NCBI GenBank assembly: GCA_003034855.1
Contig: PZKD01000049.1
Span: 1 to 64,000, forward strand
Source of the DNA: an archaeon SCG-AAA382B04
Lineage (GTDB): Archaea > Halobacteriota > Methanonatronarchaeia > Methanonatronarchaeales > Methanonatronarchaeaceae
DNA length: 64,000 nt
Direction of reading: 5' to 3'
Below the pieces are notes generated by a model that saw nothing but the letters and a program-made list of their open reading frames with translations, had not been told where the DNA came from and did no database searches. The first letter of the stretch is position 1. Each line of letters opens with the position of its first letter. This document shows positions 28,217 through 38,307 of the stretch, piece by piece. The position numbers and the translations under genes were made by a program.

Positions 28217-30465
28217 TTGAAATTCACTAATCTTGCACCTGCTGTTACTATTTGGCCAAAAGAAATCCCACCATCACCAAGTGGTAATTTATTATTAATC
28301 AATAACTCCAAACCATTTTCTCCTAATTTTTTTTCAATCTCCTCAACAATCATGCTATTATTAGCAACTCCTCCACTCACTCCAACTTTTTTTATCTGGT
28401 TTTGCTCAGCTGCCTCAATCGCAATCTCTGATAGTCCCTCAGAAATCTTTTGTTGAGCAGTAGCAGCTATATCTTGCTCTTTCTCTTTCTCTGATAACTC
28501 TAAGAGTTTAATTATCAAATCCCTTGTATCTAAGAATTTTTTTTCATCTTTTTTGTGGTATTTTAGATCTATATCTAGGGGTTCTCCTTTTCTCGCAACC
28601 TTCTCCAACTTCATAGCAGGTTCACCTTCATATGTTCTTTTCTGACAAACATCTAATAGTGCTGAAACCGCATCAAGAAATCTACCGGTACTGCTTGTTT
28701 GAAACACATTTATCGATTCATCGAGTTGTTTTAGTATGTTATCTATTTCTTGCTTTCCATAGGGAAACCTATAATTTTCTAATAGATCTTTTAGTCCATC
28801 CATTGGATAAAGAATACCAGCCAACATCCTCGGTGGATACTTGGTAGCTAAATCCCCTCCAGGCATCTCTTGATAACTCAATCCACCAATTTTTTTACTA
28901 CTCCCTCTATCTGAAACTAATACTTCTCCCCCCCAAATCTTCCCATCGGATCCATAACCAACTCCATCCATCCCTATCCCAATTATCTTTTGATCCAAAT
29001 TTTTTTCTCCAAGAATAGAAGCCATATGTGCGTGGTGGTGTTGAACCCTGATTGGACCTCCTAGCTCCTCAGCATACTTAGTTGTTTTAAACTGAGGATG
29101 TAAATCACACACTATGTTTTCAGGTTGCTTAATTCCTGTTATATTAAGTAAATGATCTATTGATTTCTTCAAATACCTAAATGTTTCAGGACCATTTACA
29201 TCCCCAATGTATTGAGAAATATAGCAATTATTTTGACTATATAGCGCTATTGTATTATCTAATTCTCCTCCAAGAGCTAAAATTGGTTCAGAATCAATTT
29301 TTAGGGAGACAGGAGAAGGAGCATACCCTCTTGACCTTCTTAAGAATTTGGTTTTTTCGCCCTGAACTCTAATAACTGAATCATCGCACCGTGAAACTAT
29401 TTGTCTATTATGCAGTAAAAAAGAATCAGCAATATCTCTTAATCCACTTTTTATCTTTTGGTTTTCAATGAACATCGGGGTTCCTGGAGGGTTAGCACTC
29501 GTCATTATCAAGGGTTCATCTATATGTTCAAAAAGTAGGTGATGAAGCCCTGAGTAGGGAAGCATAACTCCTATGGTATGTAATCCAGGAGAAATTTCTT
29601 TCGCTAAACTATAACTTGGTTTTTTCGTTAAAACCACTATCGGTTTCTTTATTGAATTTATTATTTCTTCTTCTTTTTTATTTAGATATGCAAAAGCCCT
29701 TACTTCTTCAATTGAAGGAGACATTATTGCAAATGGTTGATTTTCTCTACCTAGTCTTTCTCTTAGTTCTTCAACAGGTTTTGATTCCGTTTTACACGCT
29801 AAATGAGTTCCACCTGTCCCTTTTATCGCAACTATTTGGTTTTGTTCCAAGCGTTCAGCAGCTTCTTTTATTGGATCCTGAGTCTTTTGATTCGGTTCAA
29901 GGTAAACTCTAGGACCACATTTAGGACAAGCTATGGTCTGAGCATGATATCTCCTATCAAGTGGATCCTTGTATTCCTCCTTACATTCTTCACACATCTC
30001 AAATTCATTCATTGATGTGGTCTCTCGATCATAGGGAAGATTTTTTATAACGGTGAACCGAGGGCCACAATCTACGCATGATGTAGCCCAATAATTGTAA
30101 AATCTTGATTCTTTGTTCCTCATATCATCGAGACATTTCTCACACATAGCTGTATCAGGAGGAATTACTCCTGTTCCTTCCTTTGATCTCGATGATTGCT
30201 TTATTTCAAAACTTTCAAGATTTTTTTCCTCACTAAAATCAATTGATAATTCTTCTATCTCCGATAAAGGAGGATTATCTTGTTTTAATTTTTCAATAAA
30301 AACATCTATCTCCTTTTTTGGGCCTTCTAATACTATTTGAACTCCTGCACCTCCTAGATTCCTGACCCATCCATTTAGTTCCAATCTCGAAGCGATTCGA
30401 TATATGAATGGTCTAAAACCTACTCCTTGAACAATTCCATCAACTACTAGCTCAGCTCTTGTCAT
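28213..30465 (-). CDS. hypF: [NiFe]-hydrogenase maturation carbamoyltransferase HypF
   Basis: HypF makes the carbamoyl group that becomes the cyanide ligands of [NiFe] hydrogenases. The ATG at 30465 gives 750 residues and begins exactly at the acylphosphatase domain (DGIVQGVGFRPFIYR). Two zinc fingers follow (CEKCLDDM...CVDCGPRF; CEECKEEY...CPKCGP), then a YrdC-like domain (IKGTGGTHLAC), then the Kae1/TobZ-like domain with HHHAHMASILGE and GIGMDGVGYGSDG. Complete. It implies a [NiFe] hydrogenase elsewhere in the genome; no other hyp gene is nearby. Confidence 0.96.
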   Translation of the reverse strand: MTRAELVVDGIVQGVGFRPFIYRIASRLELNGWVRNLGGAGVQIVLEGPKKEIDVFIEKLKQDNPPLSEIEELSIDFSEEKNLESFEIKQSSRSKEGTGVIPPDTAMCEKCLDDMRNKESRFYNYWATSCVDCGPRFTVIKNLPYDRETTSMNEFEMCEECKEEYKDPLDRRYHAQTIACPKCGPRVYLEPNQKTQDPIKEAAERLEQNQIVAIKGTGGTHLACKTESKPVEELRERLGRENQPFAIMSPSIEEVRAFAYLNKKEEEIINSIKKPIVVLTKKPSYSLAKEISPGLHTIGVMLPYSGLHHLLFEHIDEPLIMTSANPPGTPMFIENQKIKSGLRDIADSFLLHNRQIVSRCDDSVIRVQGEKTKFLRRSRGYAPSPVSLKIDSEPILALGGELDNTIALYSQNNCYISQYIGDVNGPETFRYLKKSIDHLLNITGIKQPENIVCDLHPQFKTTKYAEELGGPIRVQHHHAHMASILGEKNLDQKIIGIGMDGVGYGSDGKIWGGEVLVSDRGSSKKIGGLSYQEMPGGDLATKYPPRMLAGILYPMDGLKDLLENYRFPYGKQEIDNILKQLDESINVFQTSSTGRFLDAVSALLDVCQKRTYEGEPAMKLEKVARKGEPLDIDLKYHKKDEKKFLDTRDLIIKLLELSEKEKEQDIAATAQQKISEGLSEIAIEAAEQNQIKKVGVSGGVANNSMIVEEIEKKLGENGLELLINNKLPLGDGGISFGQIVTAGARLVNFN

Positions 30466-30553
30466 GTAGCATTTTATTATGATGTCCAGAAATGTTAACT
30501 TTAATGCGAAAAGATTAATCAGGTTCCAGAAATATTTATAGATTGGTGTTTTT

Positions 30554-31057
30554 ATGGGTGACCGAACTAAAATTATCAATGATCCAGCTGACTTAGTTCC
30601 TTTGATTTATACTTTTAATGATGATAAAAATACTGAGATTTTCAGAAAACTAACAGAGGGAGAAATAACTGAGGAGTCGCTCAAAAAAGAATATGGGGAA
30701 GATGCTGAAAAGGTTTTGGAGTTACTCAAATCAATTGGATTAGTTAAATCAGATTGGAGTATGGGGTCGGATGGTCCAGTCAAAGAATACAAATCTTCTT
30801 ATTCCAAGTTCCGAGCGAATTTCGAATGTAATCTGGAAGACATCGTAGAAATTCTAAGAATATCCACTTGTGAAGGAACTATTGAAAATGGATTATTAGA
30901 CAATGGCAAAGAAGAAGTATTCAAAAAAGCGTGTGAAGAAGAAAAAACTATTTCTGAAATTTCCAAGGAAACCGGTATAAAAGAAGTTTTGGTTAGAGCA
31001 GTTGCAAAACGCTCAACTTCAATTTTCATTAAAGGAAATAAGATTAAAGTTAAATGA
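30554..31057 (+). CDS. Predicted winged-helix transcriptional regulator
   Basis: A 167-residue cytoplasmic protein with two likely helix-turn-helix regions. The N-terminal one is at about 20-60 (NTEIFRKLTEG, then LKKEYG...VLELLKSIGLV). The C-terminal one is at about 125-165 (EEEKTISEISKETGIKEVLVRAVAK). It resembles archaeal ArsR-type regulators in outline; I do not recognise a specific family. It is divergent from hypF (88 nt apart) and its stop overlaps the next regulator, with trm56 behind. A TATA-like AAATATTTATAG (about 30530-30541) lies very close to the ATG, so a downstream start or leaderless transcript is possible. Confidence 0.6.
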   Translation: MGDRTKIINDPADLVPLIYTFNDDKNTEIFRKLTEGEITEESLKKEYGEDAEKVLELLKSIGLVKSDWSMGSDGPVKEYKSSYSKFRANFECNLEDIVEILRISTCEGTIENGLLDNGKEEVFKKACEEEKTISEISKETGIKEVLVRAVAKRSTSIFIKGNKIKVK

Positions 31058-31806
31058 AGAACTCTCTTTTATCAAATAAGTTCTTGATTTTAATCGAAAT
31101 AGCTAGGGAGCAACCAAGAGCTAGGCAAGTAGATATAGCTGAAAAACTAGAGTTAACACCTCAAGCTATTTCTGATCATATAAAAGAACTAAAAGAGAAA
31201 GGGTATATAGAAAAGAGGTCAAGGAAGCTTAAAGTTACAAAAAAAGGTGTTCAATTAATAATTAATTCAATAGATCGACTTGAAGATTTAATAAGTGATG
31301 TTAAGACGAATGTATTAGATGAAGCGCCTTGTAAGGCTATTGCAACTGAAGATGTTTCTGAGAGGGAAAAAGTTAATTTATTTATGAAAAAGGGTGTTTT
31401 GAGAGTATCTCAATACGATTCAAGTAATCAAGCTGTTGGTTTGGCTACTGAAACAGCTGTTGAAAATGAAGAACTTGAAGTGAAAGATGTTTCAGGAATT
31501 ATTGACTTAAAAAAAGGGTCTGCTAAGATCTTGGTCGTCCCACCTCCAGAGAAGGGTGGTTCTTCGTCTATTCGAGACGTAGTTTTAAAAGAACATGACT
31601 ACGATCAGTTGTTCACCATAGGTACTGGAGCAATAGCATTTGCCAAGAAAAAAAGTATTGAACCTAATTTCTTATACGCTGAACCCCACTCAACGATTGA
31701 TACTCTCTTAAAGGGAATTAATTGTCTTATTATAATTGATAAGGAGAGAGAACAAGAATTGATTGAAAAATTAGAGGAAGAAAACATCAAATATGCTTAC
31801 CTATGA
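31054..31806 (+). CDS. Winged-helix regulator with C-terminal ligand-like domain
   Basis: A 250-residue protein. Residues 10-70 form a MarR/IclR-like winged helix (QVDIAEKLELTPQAISDHIKELKEKGYI, landmarks only). The C-terminal 180 residues look like an alpha/beta domain with KGSAKILVVPPPEKGGSS and TIGTGAIAFAKK, which could bind a small ligand. I cannot name the ligand or family. It overlaps the upstream regulator by 4 nt (ATGA) and trm56 by 4 nt, so this is one translation-coupled set. Confidence 0.6.
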   Translation: MKNSLLSNKFLILIEIAREQPRARQVDIAEKLELTPQAISDHIKELKEKGYIEKRSRKLKVTKKGVQLIINSIDRLEDLISDVKTNVLDEAPCKAIATEDVSEREKVNLFMKKGVLRVSQYDSSNQAVGLATETAVENEELEVKDVSGIIDLKKGSAKILVVPPPEKGGSSSIRDVVLKEHDYDQLFTIGTGAIAFAKKKSIEPNFLYAEPHSTIDTLLKGINCLIIIDKEREQELIEKLEEENIKYAYL

Positions 31807-32321
31807 AAGAAGTAAAGGTTCTTAGATTGGGTCATAGACCAAGTAGAGATAAAAGATTAACAACGCATGTTGGTTTAGTTGCTAGAGCTCTTGGTGCTGA
31901 TGGAATTATTTTAGACGAAAAAGATCCAAAGATAGAGAAGAGCATTATTGATGTTGCAGGCAGATTTGGTGGAGATTTTAGTTTTGGAGTGGAAGAAAAG
32001 TGGCGAAAACTCATAAAAAACTGGTCTGGGAAGACCATTCACCTGTCAATGTATGGTCAAAAAATTCAAGAATTAGAGAGCGAATTAAGAAAAATCACAG
32101 ATAGGTTATTGATTATTTTGGGTTCAGAAAAAGTGCCTGGAGAAGTGTATGAGATAGCTGATTACAATGTTGCCGTAACAAATCAGCCTCATTCCGAAGT
32201 TGCGGCCCTAGCTATCTTGCTAGACCGATTGTATGAGGGGAAAAAATTAGAAGAAGAGTTTGATGGGGAATTAAAAATAATTCCAAGTGAAGAAGATAAG
32301 ATTGTGAAAGAGAAAGATTGA
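31803..32321 (+). CDS. trm56: tRNA (cytidine(56)-2'-O)-methyltransferase Trm56
   Basis: An archaeal SPOUT-class enzyme that 2'-O-methylates C56 in the T loop of tRNAs. The 172-residue protein begins VKVLRLGHRPSRDKRLTTHV (3-22) and has VARALGADGI, HLSMYGQ and the SPOUT knot region IILGSEKVPGEVYEIADYNVAVTNQPHSEVAA (landmark residues G107-A135). Length is standard. It ends the regulator-regulator-trm56 run; tfe follows after 61 nt. Confidence 0.94.
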   Translation: MKEVKVLRLGHRPSRDKRLTTHVGLVARALGADGIILDEKDPKIEKSIIDVAGRFGGDFSFGVEEKWRKLIKNWSGKTIHLSMYGQKIQELESELRKITDRLLIILGSEKVPGEVYEIADYNVAVTNQPHSEVAALAILLDRLYEGKKLEEEFDGELKIIPSEEDKIVKEKD

Positions 32322-32382
32322 TTTTGTTTGAATTAAAAAAATAAGGGCTGAATGGAGTGTTCAAATTTGGTTGGTGTGTATT

Positions 32383-32901
32383 TTGAGTGAGAATGTAATA
32401 ATTGAGGATGAAGTAACCAAAGAGTTTATTTTAGAAATTGCTGGGGATGAAGCTCTTGATATTATTGAGCAATTAAAAGAAAAAGGAGAAACAACTGATG
32501 AAGATATTGCAGAAAATGTTGAATGTGACTTAAATAATGTTAGAAAAATACTCTACAAGTTGTATGATAATGGCTTAGCTGACTATTCTCGAAGTAGAGA
32601 TGAGAAATCGGGTTGGATAACCTATAGTTGGGAACTTACATTGGATAACATTGATTCTGTTCTAAAAGAAAGAAAGAAAGTCTATCTCGAGGAATTAGAA
32701 GAGAGACTTGAATATGAAGAAAACAATGTTTTTTATGTTTGCCCTGATGGCCATGAAAGACTCACATTTGAAGAAGCTTCTGAAGAACAATTTGAATGTC
32801 CTGAATGTGGAAAACAAATGGTTCACTATGACGATGATAGGGACATAAAAGAAATTAAAGAAACTATAGAAGAATTAAAAGAAGATCTAGAAAATTCATA
32901 G
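32383..32901 (+). CDS. tfe: Transcription initiation factor TFE (TFIIE-alpha homologue)
   Basis: TFE stimulates promoter opening together with TBP and TFB. The protein of about 172 residues has an N-terminal winged helix (ALDIIEQLKEKGETTDEDIAEN region) with the conserved WITYSWELTLDN at its end, an acidic coiled linker and a C-terminal zinc ribbon (CPDGHERL...CPECGKQM). I chose the TTG at 32383, which has GGTG about 7 nt upstream; an earlier TTG at 32371 lacks a site. The tail is Glu/Lys-rich. Single gene. Confidence 0.93.
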   Translation: MSENVIIEDEVTKEFILEIAGDEALDIIEQLKEKGETTDEDIAENVECDLNNVRKILYKLYDNGLADYSRSRDEKSGWITYSWELTLDNIDSVLKERKKVYLEELEERLEYEENNVFYVCPDGHERLTFEEASEEQFECPECGKQMVHYDDDRDIKEIKETIEELKEDLENS

Positions 32902-32937
32902 GCCTAATATCCAACAGAGTTGGGGTAACATAAGTTC

Positions 32938-33744
32938 TTACAATCCTAAGACATCTTTCATACCAAATATTCCCTCTTTTTGTTTTACAACGTATCCAGC
33001 TGATTTGAGCGCTCCATTTATGAATGGTTGTCTGTTTTGTGCTCGGTGAGTGATTTCTATTCTTTCTCCTGAATTATTTCCACTTAAATAAACAGTATGA
33101 TCACCAATTATGTCTCCAGCTCTAACTGCATGAATACCAATTTCACCTTGATCTCTGGGGCTTAATCCCTTTCTACCCATAACAAACTCTCCCTCACCTC
33201 TTACTTCTCTTATGATTTCTGCGGTTTTTTTGGCTGTTCCACTGGGTGCATCTTTTTTATTGTTATGATGGACCTCCACTATTTCTGCATCATAATCTAG
33301 GGTGTCTACAGCTTTTCTAACTAGTTCCCAAAAAACATTTATTCCAGTTGAATAGTTAGGGGAGATAACTGCTGAAATATTAGATCCTTTTATTGTTTCT
33401 TCCAATCTATTTTCTTGGGAATCATCAAATCCTGTTGTTCCAATAACCATATCCACATTTTTTTTAGCACAGATTTCTACAAAATTCAATGTGGCCTTGG
33501 GTACTGTAAAATCTATTAAAACATCTAAATTGGTTTTAGTTAACTCTTCCTCAAGTTTTTTTGAAGAGATTAATTCGACACCAACTTTCCCTAGACTCAA
33601 TAATTCTCCGATGTCTTTTCCAATTTTTTGTTGACCAGGAGCTTCAACAGCCATTTCTAAATCTAAATCTTCACTTTCTACTGTTGACTGAACTATATTT
33701 GATCCCATCCTTCCAAGAGCACCAGTAACCCCTACTTTTGTCAT
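32938..33744 (-). CDS. dapB: 4-Hydroxy-tetrahydrodipicolinate reductase
   Basis: Second step of the diaminopimelate route to lysine, NAD(P)H dependent. The 268-residue protein has the Rossmann motif [13 protein letters not shown] (4-16), the active-site [15 protein letters not shown] (about 153-167) and [13 protein letters not shown]. Its start overlaps the dapA stop by 4 nt (ATGA type), so it is coupled to dapA. Confidence 0.96.
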   Translation of the reverse strand: MTKVGVTGALGRMGSNIVQSTVESEDLDLEMAVEAPGQQKIGKDIGELLSLGKVGVELISSKKLEEELTKTNLDVLIDFTVPKATLNFVEICAKKNVDMVIGTTGFDDSQENRLEETIKGSNISAVISPNYSTGINVFWELVRKAVDTLDYDAEIVEVHHNNKKDAPSGTAKKTAEIIREVRGEGEFVMGRKGLSPRDQGEIGIHAVRAGDIIGDHTVYLSGNNSGERIEITHRAQNRQPFINGALKSAGYVVKQKEGIFGMKDVLGL

Positions 33745-34619
33745 AAAAAACCGACCTTTTTCAATGTCTCTTTTAATTTTTTCCTATTCTCCTTGGACAT
33801 ATCGGCCATTGGAGATCTGAATGGTCCTGAAGGAAGGTCTAACATTCTGGCTGCAGTTTTAACTGGAATTGGATTGGTTTCTAAAAATAAATCTCTAAAT
33901 AAGGGAGATAAGTTATAGTGAAGGTTTCTTGCTTTCTCTAATTCGCCGTTGTTTAGGTAACTAACCATTTCACTAACTAATCCAGGAGCTATGTTGGCTG
34001 CTACTGAAACTACTCCATTTCCACCTAAAGACATTAGTTCGAAGGTTAAGCCATCATCGCCAGATAATACATTAAAATCATCTAGCGTTTCTTCCAATAT
34101 TCTTGAAACCTGATTTATGTCGCCACTTGCTTCTTTTACACCAATTATGTTTGAAACTTTAGATAACTCTGAGATTACATGTGGTTCCATATTTGTTCCT
34201 GTTCTTGATGGAACATTATACATCAAGATTGGTAATTCAGTTGAGTCTGCTATTTTTTTATAATGCTTTATTAGGCCTCTATCAGTAGGTTTGTTGTAAT
34301 AAGGTGTTATAACCATGGCACAGTCCACTCCTGCTTCTTCTGCATGTTTAGTTAGTTCTATAGCTTCTCTAGTTGAATTAGATCCAGTTCCTGCTACTAC
34401 GGGCACTCTATTATCAACGTGGTCAACTACTACTTCTGTCACTCTCTTATGTTCTTCGTATGAAAGAGTTGCCGACTCTCCTGTAGTGCCGTTTGGGACT
34501 ATTCCAGAAACATTGTTTTTTATTAAAAAATCTATGTTATTTCTTAATCCTTCCTCATCCAGTTCTTGGTTTTCTTTGAAAGGAGTTATTATTGCAGGAA
34601 ACACCCCTTCTAATTTCAT
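33741..34619 (-). CDS. dapA: 4-Hydroxy-tetrahydrodipicolinate synthase
   Basis: Condenses pyruvate with aspartate semialdehyde in lysine synthesis. The 292-residue TIM-barrel protein shows [11 protein letters not shown] (about 44-54), the catalytic tyrosine in MYNVPSRTG and the Schiff-base lysine in [10 protein letters not shown] (about 158-167), plus [11 protein letters not shown]. Complete. Several TATA-like AT stretches lie in the 163-nt gap between it and the upstream S17e gene. Confidence 0.97.
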   Translation of the reverse strand: MKLEGVFPAIITPFKENQELDEEGLRNNIDFLIKNNVSGIVPNGTTGESATLSYEEHKRVTEVVVDHVDNRVPVVAGTGSNSTREAIELTKHAEEAGVDCAMVITPYYNKPTDRGLIKHYKKIADSTELPILMYNVPSRTGTNMEPHVISELSKVSNIIGVKEASGDINQVSRILEETLDDFNVLSGDDGLTFELMSLGGNGVVSVAANIAPGLVSEMVSYLNNGELEKARNLHYNLSPLFRDLFLETNPIPVKTAARMLDLPSGPFRSPMADMSKENRKKLKETLKKVGFL

Positions 34620-34782
34620 CTAACTCACACCACATTTTATTTTTTTTATCTAAATGATAAGACTGATGATATTTAATCTTTTTTAGGTGTTCTAAAACCT
34701 TTTTTTAAATAAAAAATTGCTTCAGTGAGGAAAAATCAAGAATTATTTTTAAATAGCAAAAAAAGAGAGTGTTTTTCCCTTT

Positions 34783-34962
34783 TTAGCTTTCTTGAGAAGC
34801 TATAAAACCTGCAATTCTATTCCTTACTCTCTTACTACTAATGTCAGTTAACTCATCAACTTTTTCTTTGTTTTCCTCAAAATCTTCGCTAAATTTTTCT
34901 CCATGATATTCGATTAGTTTCTTTCCTATGTTTCTGATAAATGTTGGTCGACTTCTTCCCAA
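34783..34962 (-). CDS. rps17e: Small-subunit ribosomal protein S17e
   Basis: A short archaeal/eukaryotic 30S protein. Reading the minus strand from a TTG at 34962 gives 59 residues starting [16 protein letters not shown] and ending [17 protein letters not shown]. This matches the family pattern of (M)GRVRPTFIK and KKVRNRIAGYI at the expected length. GGTGA lies 4-5 nt before the TTG. The same rps17e-dapA neighbourhood occurs in other euryarchaea. Its short size and TTG start make it easy to miss. Confidence 0.93.
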   Translation of the reverse strand: MGRSRPTFIRNIGKKLIEYHGEKFSEDFEENKEKVDELTDISSKRVRNRIAGFIASQES

Positions 34963-35020
34963 TCTTTCACCGCCTTACTTTGTTCTGTCTTAATTTGTTA
35001 AAATTATTTCCCTCTGAGGT

Positions 35021-35323
35021 TTACTTTAGTTGTTTTTTTAGTTTTTTAATTATCTCCTGTTTATTTTTTCCATAAAGCGCTAATGTCTTCTTAGACGATT
35101 TTCTTCCTGATTTAACCCTAATATCATCTATAGGTATATCTAATTTCTCTGACAAAAAATTTTTTAGCTCCTGATTAGCTCTGTTTTGGCTTGCTTTCTC
35201 CTTTATGTCTATTTCAATTCTCTTACGCCATTTGTTGTATTTCTTGATTTTATTCTGGTTTTTATTAGTTGAAATAGATAAATCAATAAGAACTGGGTTT
35301 TGGTTTTTTATGGCATCCTTCAT
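35021..35323 (-). CDS. DUF167/UPF0235 (YggU-like) protein
   Basis: A 100-residue basic protein. The C-terminal 80 residues follow the DUF167 pattern: [33 protein letters not shown] (partial landmark) and [18 protein letters not shown]. The family is widespread and small, with no established role. Start and stop overlap by 4 nt with porB upstream on the same strand, so it is the last cistron of the por operon by position only. Confidence 0.82.
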   Translation of the reverse strand: MKDAIKNQNPVLIDLSISTNKNQNKIKKYNKWRKRIEIDIKEKASQNRANQELKNFLSEKLDIPIDDIRVKSGRKSSKKTLALYGKNKQEIIKKLKKQLK

Positions 35324-36219
35324 TCTTCATCTAAATGGAATTTTTCTGCGTTAGAATCGGCTATCTCTTGTATTTCTTGTATTCTTTCTTCTCCACCTTC
35401 TTTCTTGAACAAATGTTTGAATCTTTTTTGTGGTTTTAGGTATTCTTCAACTGGTTTTCTGTCTTTTATTTTTTTGACGTCTTTTATTTCGCCCTCTTCT
35501 CGCTCATATAATACCCAGAGACCTGTTTCAACTGCTAATCGAGCAAGCTTTACTGTTATATCCCCTTCGTGACCCCATCCTGTTGGACAAGGTGTGTGGA
35601 TTTGGACATAAGTTGGTCCGTTTATTTCATTTGCTTTTTTAACTTTTTCTATTAGGTCATCTGGATATGCTACACTTGCTGATGCTACATAAGGAATGTT
35701 ATGGGCTGCTGCTATTTTTAGGGCATTTTTCTTTCTGTTTTCGTTTCCAAAGGACTCTTCTCCTGCTGGAGAAGTTGTTGTTGATGCATTCATAGGTGTA
35801 CTTCCGGATCTCTGGATTCCTGTGTTCATATATGCTTCATTGTCATAACATATGTAGGCTACATCGTGACCTCTTTCTAGCATACCGCTTAATGATCTCA
35901 TTCCTATGTCGACAGTTCCTCCATCTCCTCCCTGAGCTACTACGTTGATGTCTTGTTTTCCTTTAGCTCTTAGTGCTGCTTCAACTCCTCCTGCTACTGC
36001 TGCTGAGTTTTCGAATAATGAATGAAGCCATGGTATTTTCCATGAGCTTTGTGGGTATGGTGAAGATGTTACTTCTAAGCAACCTGTAGCACATGTGGCG
36101 ATAGAGTTGTCATCCACAGCTTTCATAGCTAATCTAGCTCCTAACGCCAGTCCGCATCCTCCACATGCCCTATGACCGGATGTGAATCTTTCTTTTTTTT
36201 CTAATCTAGTCATTGTCAT
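35320..36219 (-). CDS. porB: Pyruvate:ferredoxin oxidoreductase, beta subunit
   Basis: TPP- and [4Fe-4S]-binding subunit of POR, which interconverts pyruvate and acetyl-CoA plus CO2 using ferredoxin. The 299-residue protein has the cluster cysteines in [12 protein letters not shown] (16-27) and CATGCLEV, and the TPP site [16 protein letters not shown] with [10 protein letters not shown]. Complete. It overlaps porA by 14 nt. Confidence 0.96.
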   Translation of the reverse strand: MTMTRLEKKERFTSGHRACGGCGLALGARLAMKAVDDNSIATCATGCLEVTSSPYPQSSWKIPWLHSLFENSAAVAGGVEAALRAKGKQDINVVAQGGDGGTVDIGMRSLSGMLERGHDVAYICYDNEAYMNTGIQRSGSTPMNASTTTSPAGEESFGNENRKKNALKIAAAHNIPYVASASVAYPDDLIEKVKKANEINGPTYVQIHTPCPTGWGHEGDITVKLARLAVETGLWVLYEREEGEIKDVKKIKDRKPVEEYLKPQKRFKHLFKKEGGEERIQEIQEIADSNAEKFHLDEE

Positions 36220-37402
36220 AAACCTCTTTTAAGTCGATAAATTCTATTTCTTTTTTAACTCTACCATGTTCCTTTGCTTTTTCAGCTTTTTTAGCTATCT
36301 TCTTAACAGAGTCTTCTGGAACGTCACGTCCTCCTAATCCAACTATGAAATTCTTTGCTAGGGGATTAACATCGGATGAGTATAATTCATCTTTTAGTTC
36401 AGTGAATAATGCTCCTTTTTTTCCTATGCTAACATTTTTGTCTAATACTGCTATTACATCTGAGCCTTTTATTGCTTCTATTAGTTCTTGAGCAGGGGAT
36501 GGTCTGAATGCTCTTACTTTAATCGCTCCAATTTTTTTGCCTTCTTCTCTTAATGAATCAACTGTCTCTTTAACCACACCCATTATTGAGCCTAGTGAGA
36601 TTAAGACTATGTCTGCATCCTCTGTTCGGTATTCTTCTATTAATCCTCTCTGCTCTCGACCAAATTTGTCTGAGTATTCATCAAAAACTTGTTTTATAAC
36701 ATCTGTTGCATTATCCATCGCATCGAATTGTTGGTATCGGAATTCGGTGTAGTCTCTTGGAAATCCGACTGTTCCAAATGTTTCAGGGTTTTCAGGGTCA
36801 AGTTTGTGTTCTGGCTCGTATGGTGATAAGAAGTCTTGTATTTCTTCTCTTTCAGGAATTGAAACGGGTTCGTATGTGTGGGTGAGAATGTATCCATCCA
36901 TACACACCATGGTGGGAAGCATGACATCTTGATTTTCAGCTATCTCGTATGCTTGTATTGACATGTCAAGTGCTTCTTGGTTTGTTTCTGCATAAAGTTG
37001 TATCCATCCTGCGTCTCTCACCCCTATTGAGTCTGAGTGATCGTTCCATATGTTTATAGGTGCTCCTAGGGCACGGTTAGCTACTCCCATAACTATTGGT
37101 AATCTTAATCCTGATGCATTGTATAAAACCTCATTCATCAGGAGTAAGCCCTGACTACTTGTTGCTGTGTAAGTTCTTGCTCCTGTGGCGCTAGAACCCA
37201 CACATGAACTCATTGCTGAAAATTCGCTTTCCACTTTTACATATTCTGAGTCTAGTTCTCCATCGGCAACGAATTGACTCAGTTTTTCGACGATATGGGT
37301 TTGAGGAGTGATTGGGTATGCTGCTATTACTTCGGGGTCTGCACCTTTTATTGCATGTGCAACTGCATGAGAGCCTTCCATTACTTCTTCTTGGTTGCTC
37401 AT
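36206..37402 (-). CDS. porA: Pyruvate:ferredoxin oxidoreductase, alpha subunit
   Basis: Substrate-binding subunit of POR. The 398-residue protein has [30 protein letters not shown] near the N terminus (landmarks [13 protein letters not shown]), [29 protein letters not shown] (E63-L91), [11 protein letters not shown] and [12 protein letters not shown]. The C-terminal domain II/transketolase-like part ends in FIDLKEV. It is read between porD (12-nt gap) and porB (overlap), in the order C-D-A-B. Confidence 0.96.
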   Translation of the reverse strand: MSNQEEVMEGSHAVAHAIKGADPEVIAAYPITPQTHIVEKLSQFVADGELDSEYVKVESEFSAMSSCVGSSATGARTYTATSSQGLLLMNEVLYNASGLRLPIVMGVANRALGAPINIWNDHSDSIGVRDAGWIQLYAETNQEALDMSIQAYEIAENQDVMLPTMVCMDGYILTHTYEPVSIPEREEIQDFLSPYEPEHKLDPENPETFGTVGFPRDYTEFRYQQFDAMDNATDVIKQVFDEYSDKFGREQRGLIEEYRTEDADIVLISLGSIMGVVKETVDSLREEGKKIGAIKVRAFRPSPAQELIEAIKGSDVIAVLDKNVSIGKKGALFTELKDELYSSDVNPLAKNFIVGLGGRDVPEDSVKKIAKKAEKAKEHGRVKKEIEFIDLKEVYDND

Positions 37403-37414
37403 TCTTTTACCTCT

Positions 37415-37681
37415 TTATTTTTCTTCTAGTTCCATTTCTAATGCATCTACGGGGCATTCTTCTGCACATATTCCGCATCCCTTGCAGTAGTCTAGGTCTG
37501 TTCTAAAAATTGTGTCTCCTTCGTATTCTTCTTCAATTTTAGATGAATCGGGACAAAATTCCCAACACCTTTCGCATCCTATGCATTTATCTTTGTCTAA
37601 CACTGGGACATAAACACGCCATGAACCTGTTTTGTAGTTTTCAGTTGTCCCAGGTTTAGCTATTGAAGCAAAATTTGGCAT
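37415..37681 (-). CDS. porD: Pyruvate:ferredoxin oxidoreductase, delta subunit (2x[4Fe-4S] ferredoxin)
   Basis: An 88-residue ferredoxin-type subunit passing electrons from the beta-subunit cluster to ferredoxin. Two cluster motifs are visible: [12 protein letters not shown] (37-48) and [12 protein letters not shown] (69-80). The N-terminal [15 protein letters not shown] is typical of PorD. It follows porC by 2 nt. Confidence 0.95.
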   Translation of the reverse strand: MPNFASIAKPGTTENYKTGSWRVYVPVLDKDKCIGCERCWEFCPDSSKIEEEYEGDTIFRTDLDYCKGCGICAEECPVDALEMELEEK

Positions 37682-37683
37682 TT

Positions 37684-38223
37684 TTATTCCTCCACTACTT
37701 TTTTAGCTTTTTTCATAACTTCAGCATTCTTTTCCCCTATTTTTCCAGGGAATCTTTTTTGAACTCTTCTTTGCATTGCTTCTAAACTTACTTCGCCTGT
37801 TGCTCCGGAAAAAGCACCTAATAATGCTGTGTTCATAATTGGTTTTCCTAAAATGTCTAGGGCTATTTCTGTTGCATCTATGGTTATTAAATCTGCTTGT
37901 GTTTCGATATCTACAGATTCTTTGTCTTCAGATGTGTTTACGATCATTAATCCATCATCTTGAATGCCTTCAGTAACGTCTACTGTGCCGAGTAGTGTTG
38001 GATCTTGTATTATGACATAGTTTGGAGTGTATATTTGGCTTCTTCTTCTTATTTTTTCTTCACTAAGTCTTGCAAATGCTTTAACTGGAGCTCCTCTTCT
38101 TTCGACACCAAAGGCAGGGAATGCTTGGGCTTGTAAACCATCTTCAAATGCTGATTCGGCTAGGAGTTCTGCAGCGGTTACAGAGCCTTGACCTCCTCTA
38201 CCATGTATTCTTATTTCTCTCAT
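37684..38223 (-). CDS. porC: Pyruvate:ferredoxin oxidoreductase, gamma subunit
   Basis: First gene of the por operon. The 179-residue protein shows the gamma-domain landmarks [19 protein letters not shown] (4-22), [23 protein letters not shown] and [14 protein letters not shown] promoter is expected in the A/T-rich 84-nt gap towards the DUF2070 gene (38224-38307), but no single box stands out. Confidence 0.95.
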   Translation of the reverse strand: MREIRIHGRGGQGSVTAAELLAESAFEDGLQAQAFPAFGVERRGAPVKAFARLSEEKIRRRSQIYTPNYVIIQDPTLLGTVDVTEGIQDDGLMIVNTSEDKESVDIETQADLITIDATEIALDILGKPIMNTALLGAFSGATGEVSLEAMQRRVQKRFPGKIGEKNAEVMKKAKKVVEE

Positions 38224-38307
38224 TAGAACACCACTTTTTTGGTTTTTTATTATTAATCATGAAGGATTTAGTTTTCAAATATTAACTATCTTCTCACTTT
38301 AAATATG

